From NCBI RefSeq assembly GCF_900115265.1, contig NZ_FOVU01000006.1, positions 62,001 through 126,000 of the forward strand: 64,000 nucleotides of DNA. Reading direction: 5' to 3'. The stretch is from Bradyrhizobium sp. Ghvi. Its GTDB lineage: Bacteria; Pseudomonadota; Alphaproteobacteria; Rhizobiales; Xanthobacteraceae. This document shows, piece after piece, positions 24,122 through 32,715 of the stretch (positions within the stretch are counted from its first letter, which is position 1; every line of letters begins with the position of its first letter). The notes below the pieces were generated by a model. That model did no database searches. It saw only the letters and a program-made list of their open reading frames with translations, and had not been told where the DNA came from. The position numbers and the translations under genes were made by a program.

Positions 24122-25711
24122 ATGCCAGGGGAGCCGGACAGAGATTTCCCGGTAGCGATTGCGAACATTCCGGCATCGCGCGAGCAGCGCCGATTGGCCA
24201 TCGCTGCGATCGCTGTTCTGGGCTTCATAGCAGTGGCAGTCGCGCCATTCGCGGGAACGCCGCTGCCACGTATCGATCTTTTCATTCCCGTTCTCCAGAC
24301 GGTCCTTGCGATTGCTGATCTGATGACGGCAGTTCTCCTGTTCGCGCAGTATGCGATCCTGCATCAACGAGATCTCCTTGCGATCGCGAGCGCATATCTC
24401 TGCAGTGCGCTTTTTGCGTTCCTGCAGACGCTGACATTTCCCGGCGGATATGCGCCTTCCGGCCTCTTCGGAGACGGGTCAAATACCCCGGCTTGGTTTT
24501 TTGTTCTCTGGCACCTGACATTTCCGCTCGGAATATTGATTTATGCGCTCTCGAAAGACCGCAACGGATCGTCGGCTCGTTCCGATCGGTCGATCTGGGG
24601 TGCAATCGGGCTCACCATCTTCGTCGTGCTTGTTGTCGTGACCGTCCTATCGTTGCTTGTGACGATGGGGGTGACAAGCCTCCCAGCCTTTTACGAGGGA
24701 AGCGTCACCCGGCAGACCAATCTGGGGAACCAAGCCAATGTTGGGCTGCTGCTCTGGTACGGCATCGTTACCAGCGTGCTTCTGGCGCGCAGCCGCACAA
24801 TTCTCGACGTTTGGCTTGTGGTGATCCTGATCGCGTGGATGCCGAACTTCCTGGTCGCGGCTCTCGCCAGTTCGGTCAGATTCTCGCTCGGCTGGTACGC
24901 TGCCCGTGGCTTCGCCCTCGTGGCGAGCTTCATGCTTCTGACGGTACTGCTCACGGAAATGACGGTCCTGTATTCCCGACTTGCAAATGCGTTCTCATTG
25001 CTGCGTCGCGAACGCGCCAGTCAATTGATGAGCGTGGATGCAGCTACAGCCGCCATCGCTCATGAGGTTCACTCTCCATTGAGCGCAATCACGATGAATG
25101 CGAGCACAGCCGTCTTGCTTCTTCAGTCAGATCCGCCCGCGCTCGAGCAGGTCGGCGAGATCTTTCATGACATAGAAGCCGATGGCCTGCGGGTGAGCCA
25201 GATCATCTCCAGCATCCGATCGCTGTTCAAGGCGGCTGACAACCGCATCCCGGTTACGTTGGGAGATATTGCGCAGAAAGCTCTCCTTCTTTCGAACCCG
25301 GACATTCTCGTCAGCCAAGTATCTGTATTGACCGACTTTCAAGATGGTCAGAACCAGGTATGCGTCGACCAGGTGCAATTGCAGCAAGTCGTGTTGAACC
25401 TCGTCAGAAATGCGATTGATGCGATGAGCGAAGCTCCGCCTGGCGCTCGCAAATTGAAACTGGCAACGAAACAGGGACATGGATCGACCATGTCATTGTT
25501 CGTTGAGGATACCGGTCCTGGCGTTCAGGCCAACAATGAACAGCGGATCTTCGACGCATTCTTCACGACGAAGAGTTCGGGCCTCGGATTGGGCTTGGCC
25601 ATAAGCCGCACAATCGTGGAGAGCCACGGCGGGAGGTTGCGCTTGGTTAGATCTGGTCCGTCGGGGGCAACCTTTGAAGTTTCGCTCAACGTGGTCGCGC
25701 CCAAGCCGTAG
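24122..25711 (+). CDS. membrane-bound sensor histidine kinase
   Basis: This 529-residue kinase has an N-terminal membrane sensor of about seven or eight helices (residues 25-290, MASE-like layout). A HisKA domain with the phospho-His in AAIAHEVHSPLSAITMNAS (about 310-330) and a HATPase_c domain (NLVRNAIDAMSEA N box, VEDTGPGV G1, GLGLGLAIS G2) follow. No periplasmic ligand domain is present, so the membrane bundle itself probably senses. No response regulator is adjacent. The FixJ-like and receiver-only proteins at 2900 and 3675 are conceivable partners, but only by guess. Confidence 0.88.
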   Translation: MPGEPDRDFPVAIANIPASREQRRLAIAAIAVLGFIAVAVAPFAGTPLPRIDLFIPVLQTVLAIADLMTAVLLFAQYAILHQRDLLAIASAYLCSALFAFLQTLTFPGGYAPSGLFGDGSNTPAWFFVLWHLTFPLGILIYALSKDRNGSSARSDRSIWGAIGLTIFVVLVVVTVLSLLVTMGVTSLPAFYEGSVTRQTNLGNQANVGLLLWYGIVTSVLLARSRTILDVWLVVILIAWMPNFLVAALASSVRFSLGWYAARGFALVASFMLLTVLLTEMTVLYSRLANAFSLLRRERASQLMSVDAATAAIAHEVHSPLSAITMNASTAVLLLQSDPPALEQVGEIFHDIEADGLRVSQIISSIRSLFKAADNRIPVTLGDIAQKALLLSNPDILVSQVSVLTDFQDGQNQVCVDQVQLQQVVLNLVRNAIDAMSEAPPGARKLKLATKQGHGSTMSLFVEDTGPGVQANNEQRIFDAFFTTKSSGLGLGLAISRTIVESHGGRLRLVRSGPSGATFEVSLNVVAPKP

Positions 25712-26120
25712 GTCATAGGGGCAGCTTATTGCACAAAGCAGATCATGCCGCGTCCGCGCACCGAGCCTGATGGGTTCGCTTCGCGCGACGATCAGTGCGT
25801 CACTTCCACGCAATTTCCAACTCGTCAGAGTTCCATTCGCCATCGCGGTCGCCCGAGTCCGAGGCTTAGGTCCTTGCTCGTTTGATCAGGGCCACCCCCA
25901 ACCAGCGTTCCGCACGAGCATCGCTGTCAGCTCTGTCGTGCCAGTATCCCTGAGGCATCATGCAGGCCGCTGTAGAATTCCTGGTGCAGTGCGGGCATAG
26001 GAACCCTCCCCATCGTCAACGCTTGAATCTCCGGGCCAGCCTCGCCGCCGATCGCTGGCCTGCGTGGCCCCGCCTCCAAGCCCCCAAACCCCAGGGTGGG
26101 GCCGCGCGTCGGGAGAGGAG
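25712..26120. other. intergenic stretch without recognised gene
   Basis: About 400 bases after the kinase contain no convincing coding frame on either strand and no strong terminator. I see nothing specific apart from GGCCCC/GGGGCC complementary blocks near 26065 and 26095. Confidence 0.5.
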
Positions 26121-26288
26121 ATGCAATTGTCCGAACCGAGCGAGCAGGAGATCAGAGAGCGTGCGCACCAGCTGTGGGAGCGCGCCGGCAAGCCCGAAGG
26201 CCGCGAGGACGAGTTCTGGCATGCGGCCGAGCAGGAGCTGCGCAATGAGAACAGGTCGGACACAATGCGGACGCCGGATACGCTATGA
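26121..26288 (+). CDS. DUF2934 family small protein
   Basis: This is a 55-residue protein whose core, EIRERAHQLWERAGKPEGRE followed by DEFWHAAEQEL, is the DUF2934 signature (a short helical motif ending in FWxxAExEL). GGGAGAGG lies directly before the ATG. The family is frequent in rhizobia, with no known biochemical role. Its stop overlaps the next start as ATGA. An in-frame ATG at 26064 would add 19 low-complexity residues and is not favoured. Confidence 0.75.
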   Translation: MQLSEPSEQEIRERAHQLWERAGKPEGREDEFWHAAEQELRNENRSDTMRTPDTL

Positions 26289-26467
26289 AAAAGCCATGCC
26301 CGTTCTGTCGCGGTCTGGGCTGGGTTTGCGAAAACCATCCGTTGCGGGCCTGGACCGAAGAGCCGAGCGGATGCCAATGCGGTGAAGGCATGCCGTGCAC
26401 CTGCAACACGGCCGAGGATCCGGAGGCGAGGGTGGTGGTCATCGAGGCGGATACCACCTGGCATTAG
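26285..26467 (+). CDS. small zinc-ribbon-like protein
   Basis: This 60-residue protein has CPFCRGLGWVCENHP (residues 5-19) and GCQCGEGMPCTCN (29-41), with cysteine pairs spaced for metal binding like a tiny zinc ribbon. It is translationally coupled to the DUF2934 gene (ATGA). I have the impression that this small protein recurs in Bradyrhizobium genomes (memory, unverified). Function unknown. Confidence 0.7.
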   Translation: MKKPCPFCRGLGWVCENHPLRAWTEEPSGCQCGEGMPCTCNTAEDPEARVVVIEADTTWH

Positions 26468-26522
26468 GGGGCGAGTGGACTTGCCTCCGCTCGTCCGGCA
26501 ATGACGCTATTGATCAGAAAAA

Positions 26523-26550
26523 AGCCGCGGGGTTCTTCACCCCAGCGGCT
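26523..26550 (-). terminator. intrinsic terminator reading on the minus strand
   Basis: AGCCGC (26523-26528) pairs with GCGGCT (26545-26550), and inside GGGGT (26529-26533) pairs with ACCCC (26539-26543) around TCTTC. Read on the minus strand the hairpin is followed by six T residues, the classical form. It implies a minus-strand transcript ending here although no solid gene lies upstream of it. Confidence 0.6.
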
Positions 26551-27428
26551 CCGAAAAGTCCGCAGCTGTTGATCGCCTCCGCAGCCTCGTGCGTACCGCC
26601 GTTACCTTGTTTGCGGCCATGCACGGTCCTTCTAGGCAATGCGGTCTGATTCTGCTGTGACCTAAAGCACACACCGCAGAGGCGTGTCGTGAGCGCCATG
26701 TCGCAACGAGGCCTGACCCATCGAGCTCTGCGTCCCTCGGGCAAAACACCCTCCAGTCGTCAACCCCTCCTCGCAAAAATATTCCACTTTACCGAAATTC
26801 GGAAACGGCGTATGTGTCACCCATCCCGGCTCATCCTTGAGGGGCGGTCTCGAGTCGTCTTGATTGCGAGCCGGGCTTGCGGTGGACGCGGCAGCGTCGG
26901 GCGCGAGAGGTGCGGGCAGGGCGGGTAGTCCCTGTGAGCCCGTCACCGCGTGCAGACGAACGGCGCTGTCAGGTTCGTCTCGCCAGCATGCTTCCGGCAA
27001 CGTCGACGAAACCGGTCGATCATGCGGCGAACAAGCGAGCCGTGCGTACGGCAAAACCGTGTGGTCCTGGCCGTCGTCGCTACGGTCAAGCCTTTCGCGG
27101 AGGTGTGGAGCGTCCAACCGGATCAACCACATCGTCAATTCGCGGGGCGAGGGAGGCCAGAAGGAATTCGGCTCCCGGGAGAGCACGGCATAAGCCGTCA
27201 ACCCACTGCGCAGGGAAGGCCGAGTGATTGGCACCACCTGTATGCTGCTGTGCGGTTTTCCTGCGCTACATTTTCGCGCAGCGGACCGCGGGTGCGAGGT
27301 CGGCACCCGGTCTTCCCTGCGCCCTCTTGGACGAGAAGGCGGAACGGAAAGCAAGAGCTCGGGCTATTTGCGCCGCGAGGGCGCGCAACTGCGTCTGCTG
27401 TTTGACAGGTCGAACCCCGACGCGAGGG
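26551..27428. other. long non-coding stretch, possibly a dispersed repeat
   Basis: Nearly 900 bases without a convincing protein. Several frames stay open on both strands but have Arg/Ser/Pro-rich compositions typical of chance frames at high GC. The right third folds strongly (see 27186-27322). From memory, similar sequence recurs many times in bradyrhizobial genomes, which I cannot verify here. Confidence 0.4.
27186..27322 (+). ncRNA. candidate structured RNA (nested hairpins)
   Basis: A helix of 18 pairs in 19 positions joins 27208-27226 (begins GCGCAGGGAAG) to 27304-27322 (ends CTTCCCTGCGC). Inside it, GCGGT pairs with ACCGC and CTGCGC pairs with GCGCAG around a 9-base loop. Just 5' of the helix ACGGC-ATAA-GCCGT forms a tetraloop hairpin at 27186-27199. 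Such nested complementarity is hard to get by chance. Which strand is transcribed is not known, and it could equally be a mobile palindromic repeat. Confidence 0.4.
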
Positions 27429-28433
27429 TCAGCCGGCTTCGATGGCGACGGGGCGGCCCGTGCGTGCCGATTCGCTGGCGGCATCGGCGAGCATCTGGGC
27501 GCGCAACCCGTCGAGACCGGTCGGAGAGGGCGCGGCCTTGCCAGTGCAGGCATCGATGAACGCAGCGAGTTCGGCGCGATAGGCGGCGGCATAGCGTTCG
27601 AGGAAGAAGTTCTGCACCGGATCGGCACGAAAACCCTTACCCGTCGCGATCTCGACGGTGGTCTCGTGGATGTTGCCGGCCCTCAGCATTCCCTTCGAAC
27701 CATGCACCTCGATGCGCTGGTCGTAGCCGTAGGTAGCGCGCCGCGAATTCGAAATCTGCGCGATGCGCCCGCTCGCCGTCTTCATCAGCACGGCGGCGGT
27801 GTCGACGTCGCCGGCTTCGCCGATGGCCTTGTCCACCAGCGCCGAGCCGAGCGCGAAAATCTCGACCGGCTCCTCTGCCAGGAGGAAGCGCGCCATGTCG
27901 AAATCATGGATCATCATGTCGCGGAACAGGCCGCCCGAGCGTTTCACATAATCGACCGGCGGCGGTCCGGGGTCGCGCGAAATGACGCTGACGATCTCGA
28001 TCTCGCCGGCTTCGCCACTGCGCAGCCGCTTCTCCAGGCCGGAGAAGTTCGGATCGAAGCGGCGGTTGAAGCCGATCATCAGCGGCTTGCCCGTCTTCTC
28101 CACAGTGGCAAGGCAACGGCGAATGCGGCCCGAATCGAGATCGACCGGCTTCTCGCAGAACACCGCCTTGCCCGCAGAGACGGCGGCTTCGATCAGATCG
28201 GCATGCGTGTCGGTCGGCGTGCAAATCAGGACGGCGTCAATGCCGGAATCACTGATGACCGCATCCGCGTCGGCCACCTTGGCGCCGGTCGCCTGCGCCA
28301 ACGTGGACGCGGCCTCACGTGAGGCGTCGGCCACCACGACGAGCCGTGCATCGCCGCGCGAGGCGACATTGAGGCCGTGAATGCGCCCGATCCTGCCGGC
28401 GCCGAGAAGTCCAAACCGCATTGCCATCATCAT
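27429..28433 (-). CDS. iolG: inositol 2-dehydrogenase (Gfo/Idh/MocA family)
   Basis: This protein of about 334 residues has the N-terminal Rossmann motif GLLGAGRIGRIHGLN, EKPVDLD with the conserved catalytic lysine, and a C-terminal alpha/beta domain with IHDFDMARFLL. These match NAD-dependent myo-inositol 2-dehydrogenase, which makes scyllo-inosose. Divergent iolD-iolE genes support the assignment. The start is uncertain: four ATGs lie at 28433, 28430, 28427 and 28421, none with a strong ribosome site. The GGAA-N6-TTCC operator lies 13 bases upstream of the first. Confidence 0.88.
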   Translation of the reverse strand: MMMAMRFGLLGAGRIGRIHGLNVASRGDARLVVVADASREAASTLAQATGAKVADADAVISDSGIDAVLICTPTDTHADLIEAAVSAGKAVFCEKPVDLDSGRIRRCLATVEKTGKPLMIGFNRRFDPNFSGLEKRLRSGEAGEIEIVSVISRDPGPPPVDYVKRSGGLFRDMMIHDFDMARFLLAEEPVEIFALGSALVDKAIGEAGDVDTAAVLMKTASGRIAQISNSRRATYGYDQRIEVHGSKGMLRAGNIHETTVEIATGKGFRADPVQNFFLERYAAAYRAELAAFIDACTGKAAPSPTGLDGLRAQMLADAASESARTGRPVAIEAG

Positions 28434-28445
28434 TGCTTGACTATT

Positions 28446-28459
28446 GGAATAAGCATTCC
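28446..28459. promoter_or_regulatory. IolR-type operator GGAA-N6-TTCC
   Basis: GGAATAAGCATTCC fits the inverted motif GGAA-N6-TTCC described for the RpiR-type repressor IolR before rhizobial inositol genes. It lies in the 239-base space between iolG and iolD. No IolR gene adjoins it; the RpiR-family gene at 46864 is 18 kb away. Confidence 0.6.
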
Positions 28460-28672
28460 ATTCTCTGCGCCGTCTCGTCAAGGTCAGAGCGTGTCCGTCC
28501 CGATGTCTTCAACCGCCGTACAATATCGTATCAAATCGAACGACCACGCATTCACGACACAATTGCGCGAGCACGCACGCGCGTTTCCGAAGTGGCAAGG
28601 CGATCAGCGCAATGATGGAACCTGTTGGCCGGCTGGTCGAGGCCGGGCGGCGCGGTTGAGCGGGAGCGAGTG

Positions 28673-30514
28673 ATGGCGACGATCAGACTCACCATGGCGC
28701 AGGCGCTCGTCGCTGCGATGGCCGCGCAGAGGACTGTCATCGACGGGCAGGAGCAGCCCCTCTTCGCCGGTGTCTGGGCGATCTTCGGGCATGGCAATGT
28801 CGCAGGGCTCGGCGAGGCGCTGTACGCCGTGCGCGACCGTCTGCCAACCTTGCGCGCGCATAACGAGCAGGCGATGGCGCATGCTGCGATCGCCTTCACC
28901 AAGGCCTCGCGCCGCCGGCGCATGATGGCGGTGACGAGCTCGATTGGCCCCGGGGCGACCAACATGGTGACGGCCGCAGCCGTCGCTCACGTCAATCGCC
29001 TGCCGGTGTTGCTGCTACCGGGCGATGTCTTCGCCGGACGCCGTCCCGATCCGGTGTTGCAGCAGATCGAGGATTTCGGCGACGGCACGGTCTCGGCCAA
29101 CGACTGCTTCCGGCCCGTCTCGCGCTATTTCGACCGCATCACCAGGCCCGAGCAGATCATGCCCGCCTTCGAGCGCGCGATGCAGGTCCTGACGGATGCA
29201 GCCGAATGCGGGCCCGTGACCCTTGCGCTCTGCCAGGACGTGCAGACGGAAGCCTACGACTATCCCGACTGGTTCTTCGCCGAGCGTGTCTGGCAGCCGC
29301 GCCGGGCGCGCGCCGACGAGAGGCAATTGGCGGACGCCACGGCACTGCTCAAGGCGGCCAAGCGCCCGCTCGTCGTCGCCGGCGGCGGCGTCCTCTATAG
29401 TGAGGCGGAAGGCGATCTCGCCGCGTTCTGCACGGCGCACGGCATTCCGGCGGCGGAAACGCAAGCCGGCAAGAGCGCACTGCCTCACGATCTTCAGCTC
29501 AATCTCGGCGCGATCGGCGTCACCGGCACCGGCGCAGCCAACGATGCGGCGCGGCAAGCCGATCTCGTCCTCGCGATCGGCACGCGCCTGCAGGACTTCA
29601 CCACAGGCTCGCGTTCGCTCTTCGCCGATCCCGCTTGCCGGATCGTCGGCCTCAATACACAGATCTTTGACGCCGGCAAGCACCGCGCGCTGCCGCTCGT
29701 CGCCGATGCCAAAGCCGCACTGGCGGAGCTCGGCGCCGCGCTTCGGGGCTGGACGGCACCTGCTGCCTGGACCGAGCAGGCGAGAGCCGGCCGCACCGCC
29801 TGGCTGGAAACGGCGGCGCGCTACCTGGCTGCCGGCAACGAGACCTTGCCGAGCGATGCGCAGGTTATCGGCGCCGTTCAACGCCGCAGCCGGCCTGATG
29901 ATGTCGTGCTGTGCGCAGCCGGCGGCCTGCCCGGCGAGCTGCACAAGCTCTGGCGGCCGGGCGCGCCCGGCGGCTACCACATGGAATACGGCTACTCATG
30001 CATGGGCTACGAGATCGCCGGCGGGCTGGGCGTCAAGCTCGCCGATCCCAGGCGCGAAGTCGTCGTGATGGTCGGTGACGGTTCCTATCTGATGATGAAT
30101 TCCGAGATCGCGACGTCGGTGATGTCAGGTGCGAAGCTCATCATCGTCGTGCTCGACAACCGCGGCTTCGGTTGCATCAATCGGCTCCAGAACGCGACTG
30201 GCGGCGCAGCGTTCAACAACCTCTTGCGCGACACCCGTCACGAGACGCTGCCCGCGATCGACTTCGCAGCCCACGCCGCCGCGATGGGGGCGATCGCGCG
30301 CAAGGTCGCTGGTATTACCGAGCTGGAAGCGGCGTTCGACGAGGCGCGAGGCCACGATCGGACCAGCGTCGTCGTGATCGACACCGACCCGCTGCGCTCG
30401 ACCGATGCCGGTGGCCATTGGTGGGATGTGGCGGTACCTGAAGTCTCGGAGCGCGCCGAGGTCGAGGCCGCCAGGCGCGGATACATCGAGGCGCTCGCGC
30501 GCCGCAAATATTAA
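28673..30514 (+). CDS. iolD: 3D-(3,5/4)-trihydroxycyclohexane-1,2-dione hydrolase
   Basis: This 613-residue thiamine-diphosphate enzyme has three acetolactate-synthase-like domains. The N-terminal part carries the catalytic Glu region (RAHNEQAMAHAAIAF, about 60-75) and SSIGPGATNM. The central domain binds nucleotide-like cofactor in the wider family. The C-terminal TPP motif is GDGSYLMMNSEI leading to LDNRGFGCINRLQ. Length and motifs match IolD, which opens the ring of the diketo intermediate in inositol breakdown. The ATG at 28673 follows GGGAG. iolE begins 15 bases downstream. Confidence 0.92.
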   Translation: MATIRLTMAQALVAAMAAQRTVIDGQEQPLFAGVWAIFGHGNVAGLGEALYAVRDRLPTLRAHNEQAMAHAAIAFTKASRRRRMMAVTSSIGPGATNMVTAAAVAHVNRLPVLLLPGDVFAGRRPDPVLQQIEDFGDGTVSANDCFRPVSRYFDRITRPEQIMPAFERAMQVLTDAAECGPVTLALCQDVQTEAYDYPDWFFAERVWQPRRARADERQLADATALLKAAKRPLVVAGGGVLYSEAEGDLAAFCTAHGIPAAETQAGKSALPHDLQLNLGAIGVTGTGAANDAARQADLVLAIGTRLQDFTTGSRSLFADPACRIVGLNTQIFDAGKHRALPLVADAKAALAELGAALRGWTAPAAWTEQARAGRTAWLETAARYLAAGNETLPSDAQVIGAVQRRSRPDDVVLCAAGGLPGELHKLWRPGAPGGYHMEYGYSCMGYEIAGGLGVKLADPRREVVVMVGDGSYLMMNSEIATSVMSGAKLIIVVLDNRGFGCINRLQNATGGAAFNNLLRDTRHETLPAIDFAAHAAAMGAIARKVAGITELEAAFDEARGHDRTSVVVIDTDPLRSTDAGGHWWDVAVPEVSERAEVEAARRGYIEALARRKY

Positions 30515-30529
30515 TCGAGCGAGGACGAC

Positions 30530-31429
30530 ATGCCTATCCGCATCGGCGCGAACCCCATCGGCTGGTCGAACGACGATCTACAGGAGGTCGGCGGCGACAC
30601 ACCGCTCGAAACCTGCCTCGCCGAGGCGCGCGAGGCCGGTTTCGAGGGCATGGAGCTGGGCCACAAATTTCCGCGCGAGCCGCAGGCCCTGAAGGCTGCG
30701 CTCGCACCGTTCGGGATGGCCTGCATCTCCGGCTGGTATTCGGCGGAGCTGTTGAATCGCGATGCCGATGAGGAGATGCGGCATCTGCGCCCGCATCTCG
30801 ATCTGTTGAAGGCGATGGGATCGACCGTGCTGGTCTTCGCCGAGACCTCGAACGCGATTCATGGCGGTCGCAGCAAGCCGCTGTCGCAGCGGCCAATCAT
30901 GAAGGGGGGCGACTGGGTGGAGTTCGGCCGCCGCATCACGGAGGTTGCCGAGCGCACGCTCGCCGAGGGCGTCAGGCTGGTCTACCATCATCATATCGGC
31001 ACCATCGTCGAAAGCGCTGATGACATCGATGCATTCATGGCGGCGACGGGCGAGGCCGCTCATCTCCTGCTCGACACTGGTCACGCCACGTGGGGCGGGG
31101 CCGACCCGGCGACGCTGGCGAGACGCTATCGCGCCCGCATCAGCCATGTCCACGCCAAGGACGTACGTCCGGCGGTGATGGACCAGGCGCGGCGCGAGGA
31201 TTGGAGCTTCCTCGACGCAGTGCTCGGGCAGGGCAGCGAGCTGGGTATCTACACCGTGCCCGGCGACGGCATGGTCGATTACACGGCTGTCTTCCGCGAG
31301 CTCAAGGGCTATTCCGGTTGGGTTGTGATCGAGGCCGAGCAGGATCCGCAGAAGGCACACCCGCTGACCTATGCCAGGAAAGGCATGGCCCATCTGAAGC
31401 AGAGCCTGAAGCAGGCTGGACTTGCCTGA
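30530..31429 (+). CDS. iolE: myo-inosose-2 dehydratase
   Basis: This 299-residue TIM-barrel protein of the AP-endonuclease-2/sugar isomerase fold begins IGANPIGWSNDDLQEVGGD, the typical IolE N-terminus. It has YHHHIGTIVES, LLLDTGHATWGG and HVHAKDVR, which provide the metal ligands, and VVIEAEQDPQKAHP near the end. It dehydrates scyllo-inosose to the diketo compound that IolD cleaves. It forms an operon with iolD. iolC, iolB and iolA are not in the window. Confidence 0.92.
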   Translation: MPIRIGANPIGWSNDDLQEVGGDTPLETCLAEAREAGFEGMELGHKFPREPQALKAALAPFGMACISGWYSAELLNRDADEEMRHLRPHLDLLKAMGSTVLVFAETSNAIHGGRSKPLSQRPIMKGGDWVEFGRRITEVAERTLAEGVRLVYHHHIGTIVESADDIDAFMAATGEAAHLLLDTGHATWGGADPATLARRYRARISHVHAKDVRPAVMDQARREDWSFLDAVLGQGSELGIYTVPGDGMVDYTAVFRELKGYSGWVVIEAEQDPQKAHPLTYARKGMAHLKQSLKQAGLA

Positions 31430-31464
31430 GCCCGGAGTGGCTGAACGAATGCGTCATGACATCG

Positions 31465-32562
31465 TCATTGGGCCGTCTTGGCCGGACCTCGCGCCAAGCG
31501 ATGAATACCCCCCGGGCGCTTCGGCGGTGGGCGCGTGCTATCACGGCGTATCAGTCTGGCGGGCAGTTTGACATGCTTCGGCGATCCGGCCTTGCCGGTC
31601 GTCATCAGCTCGATCAGTTCGGCCGCGGCGGCGGCCCCAAGCTCGCGGCGGGGCTGGACGATGGTCGTCAAGGTAGGCTCGCAATAGTCGGCGTAGGCAA
31701 TGCCGTCGAAGCCAACGACGGAGAGATCGTTCGGGATCTGGAGGCCGGCGGCGTGCATGGTCTTGATCAGACCAATGGCCATCTCGTCATTGGCCGCAAA
31801 CAGCGCGGTCGGACGCGCCGTGGGCTTGAGCGCGAGGAGAGATTGTCCGGCCTCGACGCCGGCGTGAAAAGTGAAGTCGCCCGGCAGAATCAATCGCGCA
31901 TCGGCCGCTATCCCTGTTTCGCGCAGAGCCTGCAAATAGCCTTCGAGACGCTGCTGCTCGAGGATGTTGGATTTCGGCCCGGACAGATAGGCGATCCTCG
32001 TGTGGCCCAACTCAATCAGGTGTTCCACCGCCTCGCGCGCAGTGCCGACATTGTCGATTGTGACCTGCGGGAAATTTTCGTGAGGGATGTGCTCGCAAGC
32101 AGCGACCAACGGTACGCGCGCGTCGCGCAAGTCTCTGGTGGGGCTGCGCATCACGTGACCGCACAGCAGGAGCACGCCGTCTGCCTGACCGGCACAGACG
32201 AGGTCGACGTAGCGCGCCTCCTTCTCCGGCGAGCCAGCCAGATTGGCAATGATGAGCCCGTAGCCGGCAGCCGACAGCGTGTCGTCGATGCCCTGAAGAA
32301 CCTCGGCGAAGAACGGGTTGGCGATATCAGGCACCGCCACCAGCACGATCATGGTCTTGCGGACGCGCAGGTTCCTGGCGGAAACGTTCGGCATGTAGCC
32401 GGTGTCACGCACCGCAGCGAGTACGCGCATGCGAGTTTCCTCAATAACCACCTCGGGGCGCGCCAGTGTCCGGCTGACGGTCGCAACCGAAACTCCGGCG
32501 AGCCGCGCGACGTCGGCGATCTTGGCCGTTTTTTGGCGTGTCACTCTGGTTCGTTTGGTCAT
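31465..32562 (-). CDS. LacI family transcriptional regulator
   Basis: This 365-residue protein has a LacI N-terminal HTH (KIADVARLAGVSVATVSRTLA, about 13-33), a hinge helix, and a periplasmic-binding-protein-like effector domain (VAVPDIANPFFAEVLQGID to SVVGFDGIAYADYCEPTLTTI). The ATG at 32562 starts just before the HTH; the frame remains open far upstream, antisense to the binding-protein gene, but that part is not protein-like. It diverges from the sugar ABC importer, with a perfect palindrome between them, so it very probably represses that importer until its sugar is bound. Confidence 0.9.
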   Translation of the reverse strand: MTKRTRVTRQKTAKIADVARLAGVSVATVSRTLARPEVVIEETRMRVLAAVRDTGYMPNVSARNLRVRKTMIVLVAVPDIANPFFAEVLQGIDDTLSAAGYGLIIANLAGSPEKEARYVDLVCAGQADGVLLLCGHVMRSPTRDLRDARVPLVAACEHIPHENFPQVTIDNVGTAREAVEHLIELGHTRIAYLSGPKSNILEQQRLEGYLQALRETGIAADARLILPGDFTFHAGVEAGQSLLALKPTARPTALFAANDEMAIGLIKTMHAAGLQIPNDLSVVGFDGIAYADYCEPTLTTIVQPRRELGAAAAAELIELMTTGKAGSPKHVKLPARLIRRDSTRPPPKRPGGIHRLARGPAKTAQ

Positions 32563-32626
32563 CTCGAAACTCGCCGTTTCGGCGTCATGACGGGACTTGC
32601 AAAAATTTGGAGTTCTGTTACGATGA

Positions 32627-32646
32627 GAATGTAATCGATTACATTC
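32627..32646. promoter_or_regulatory. perfect 20-bp palindromic operator for LacI-type regulator
   Basis: GAATGTAATCGATTACATTC is a perfect palindrome with a central CG, the hallmark of LacI-family operators. It lies 65 bases before the LacI start and 70 bases before the binding-protein start, positioned to control both. Confidence 0.85.
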
Positions 32647-32715
32647 GGCAAGTAAACAACGAGCCAAAAGGCCGCAGCCGAATACACAGGCCTGCAAAGG
32701 CAGATCCGGGAGGGA

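Noticed and set aside
23788..24285. Minus-strand frame before the histidine kinase
   Set aside because: No protein-like composition, no ribosome site, and it overlaps the start of a well-supported kinase.
27230..27246. Possible sigma-54 promoter (TGGCAC near 27229)
   Set aside because: The -12 TTGC element is missing at the proper distance.
26662..27354. 230-codon minus-strand frame in the non-coding stretch
   Set aside because: Arg/Pro/Ser-rich without domain or ribosome site, and it crosses the strongly folding segment; several frames on both strands are open here, as expected by chance.
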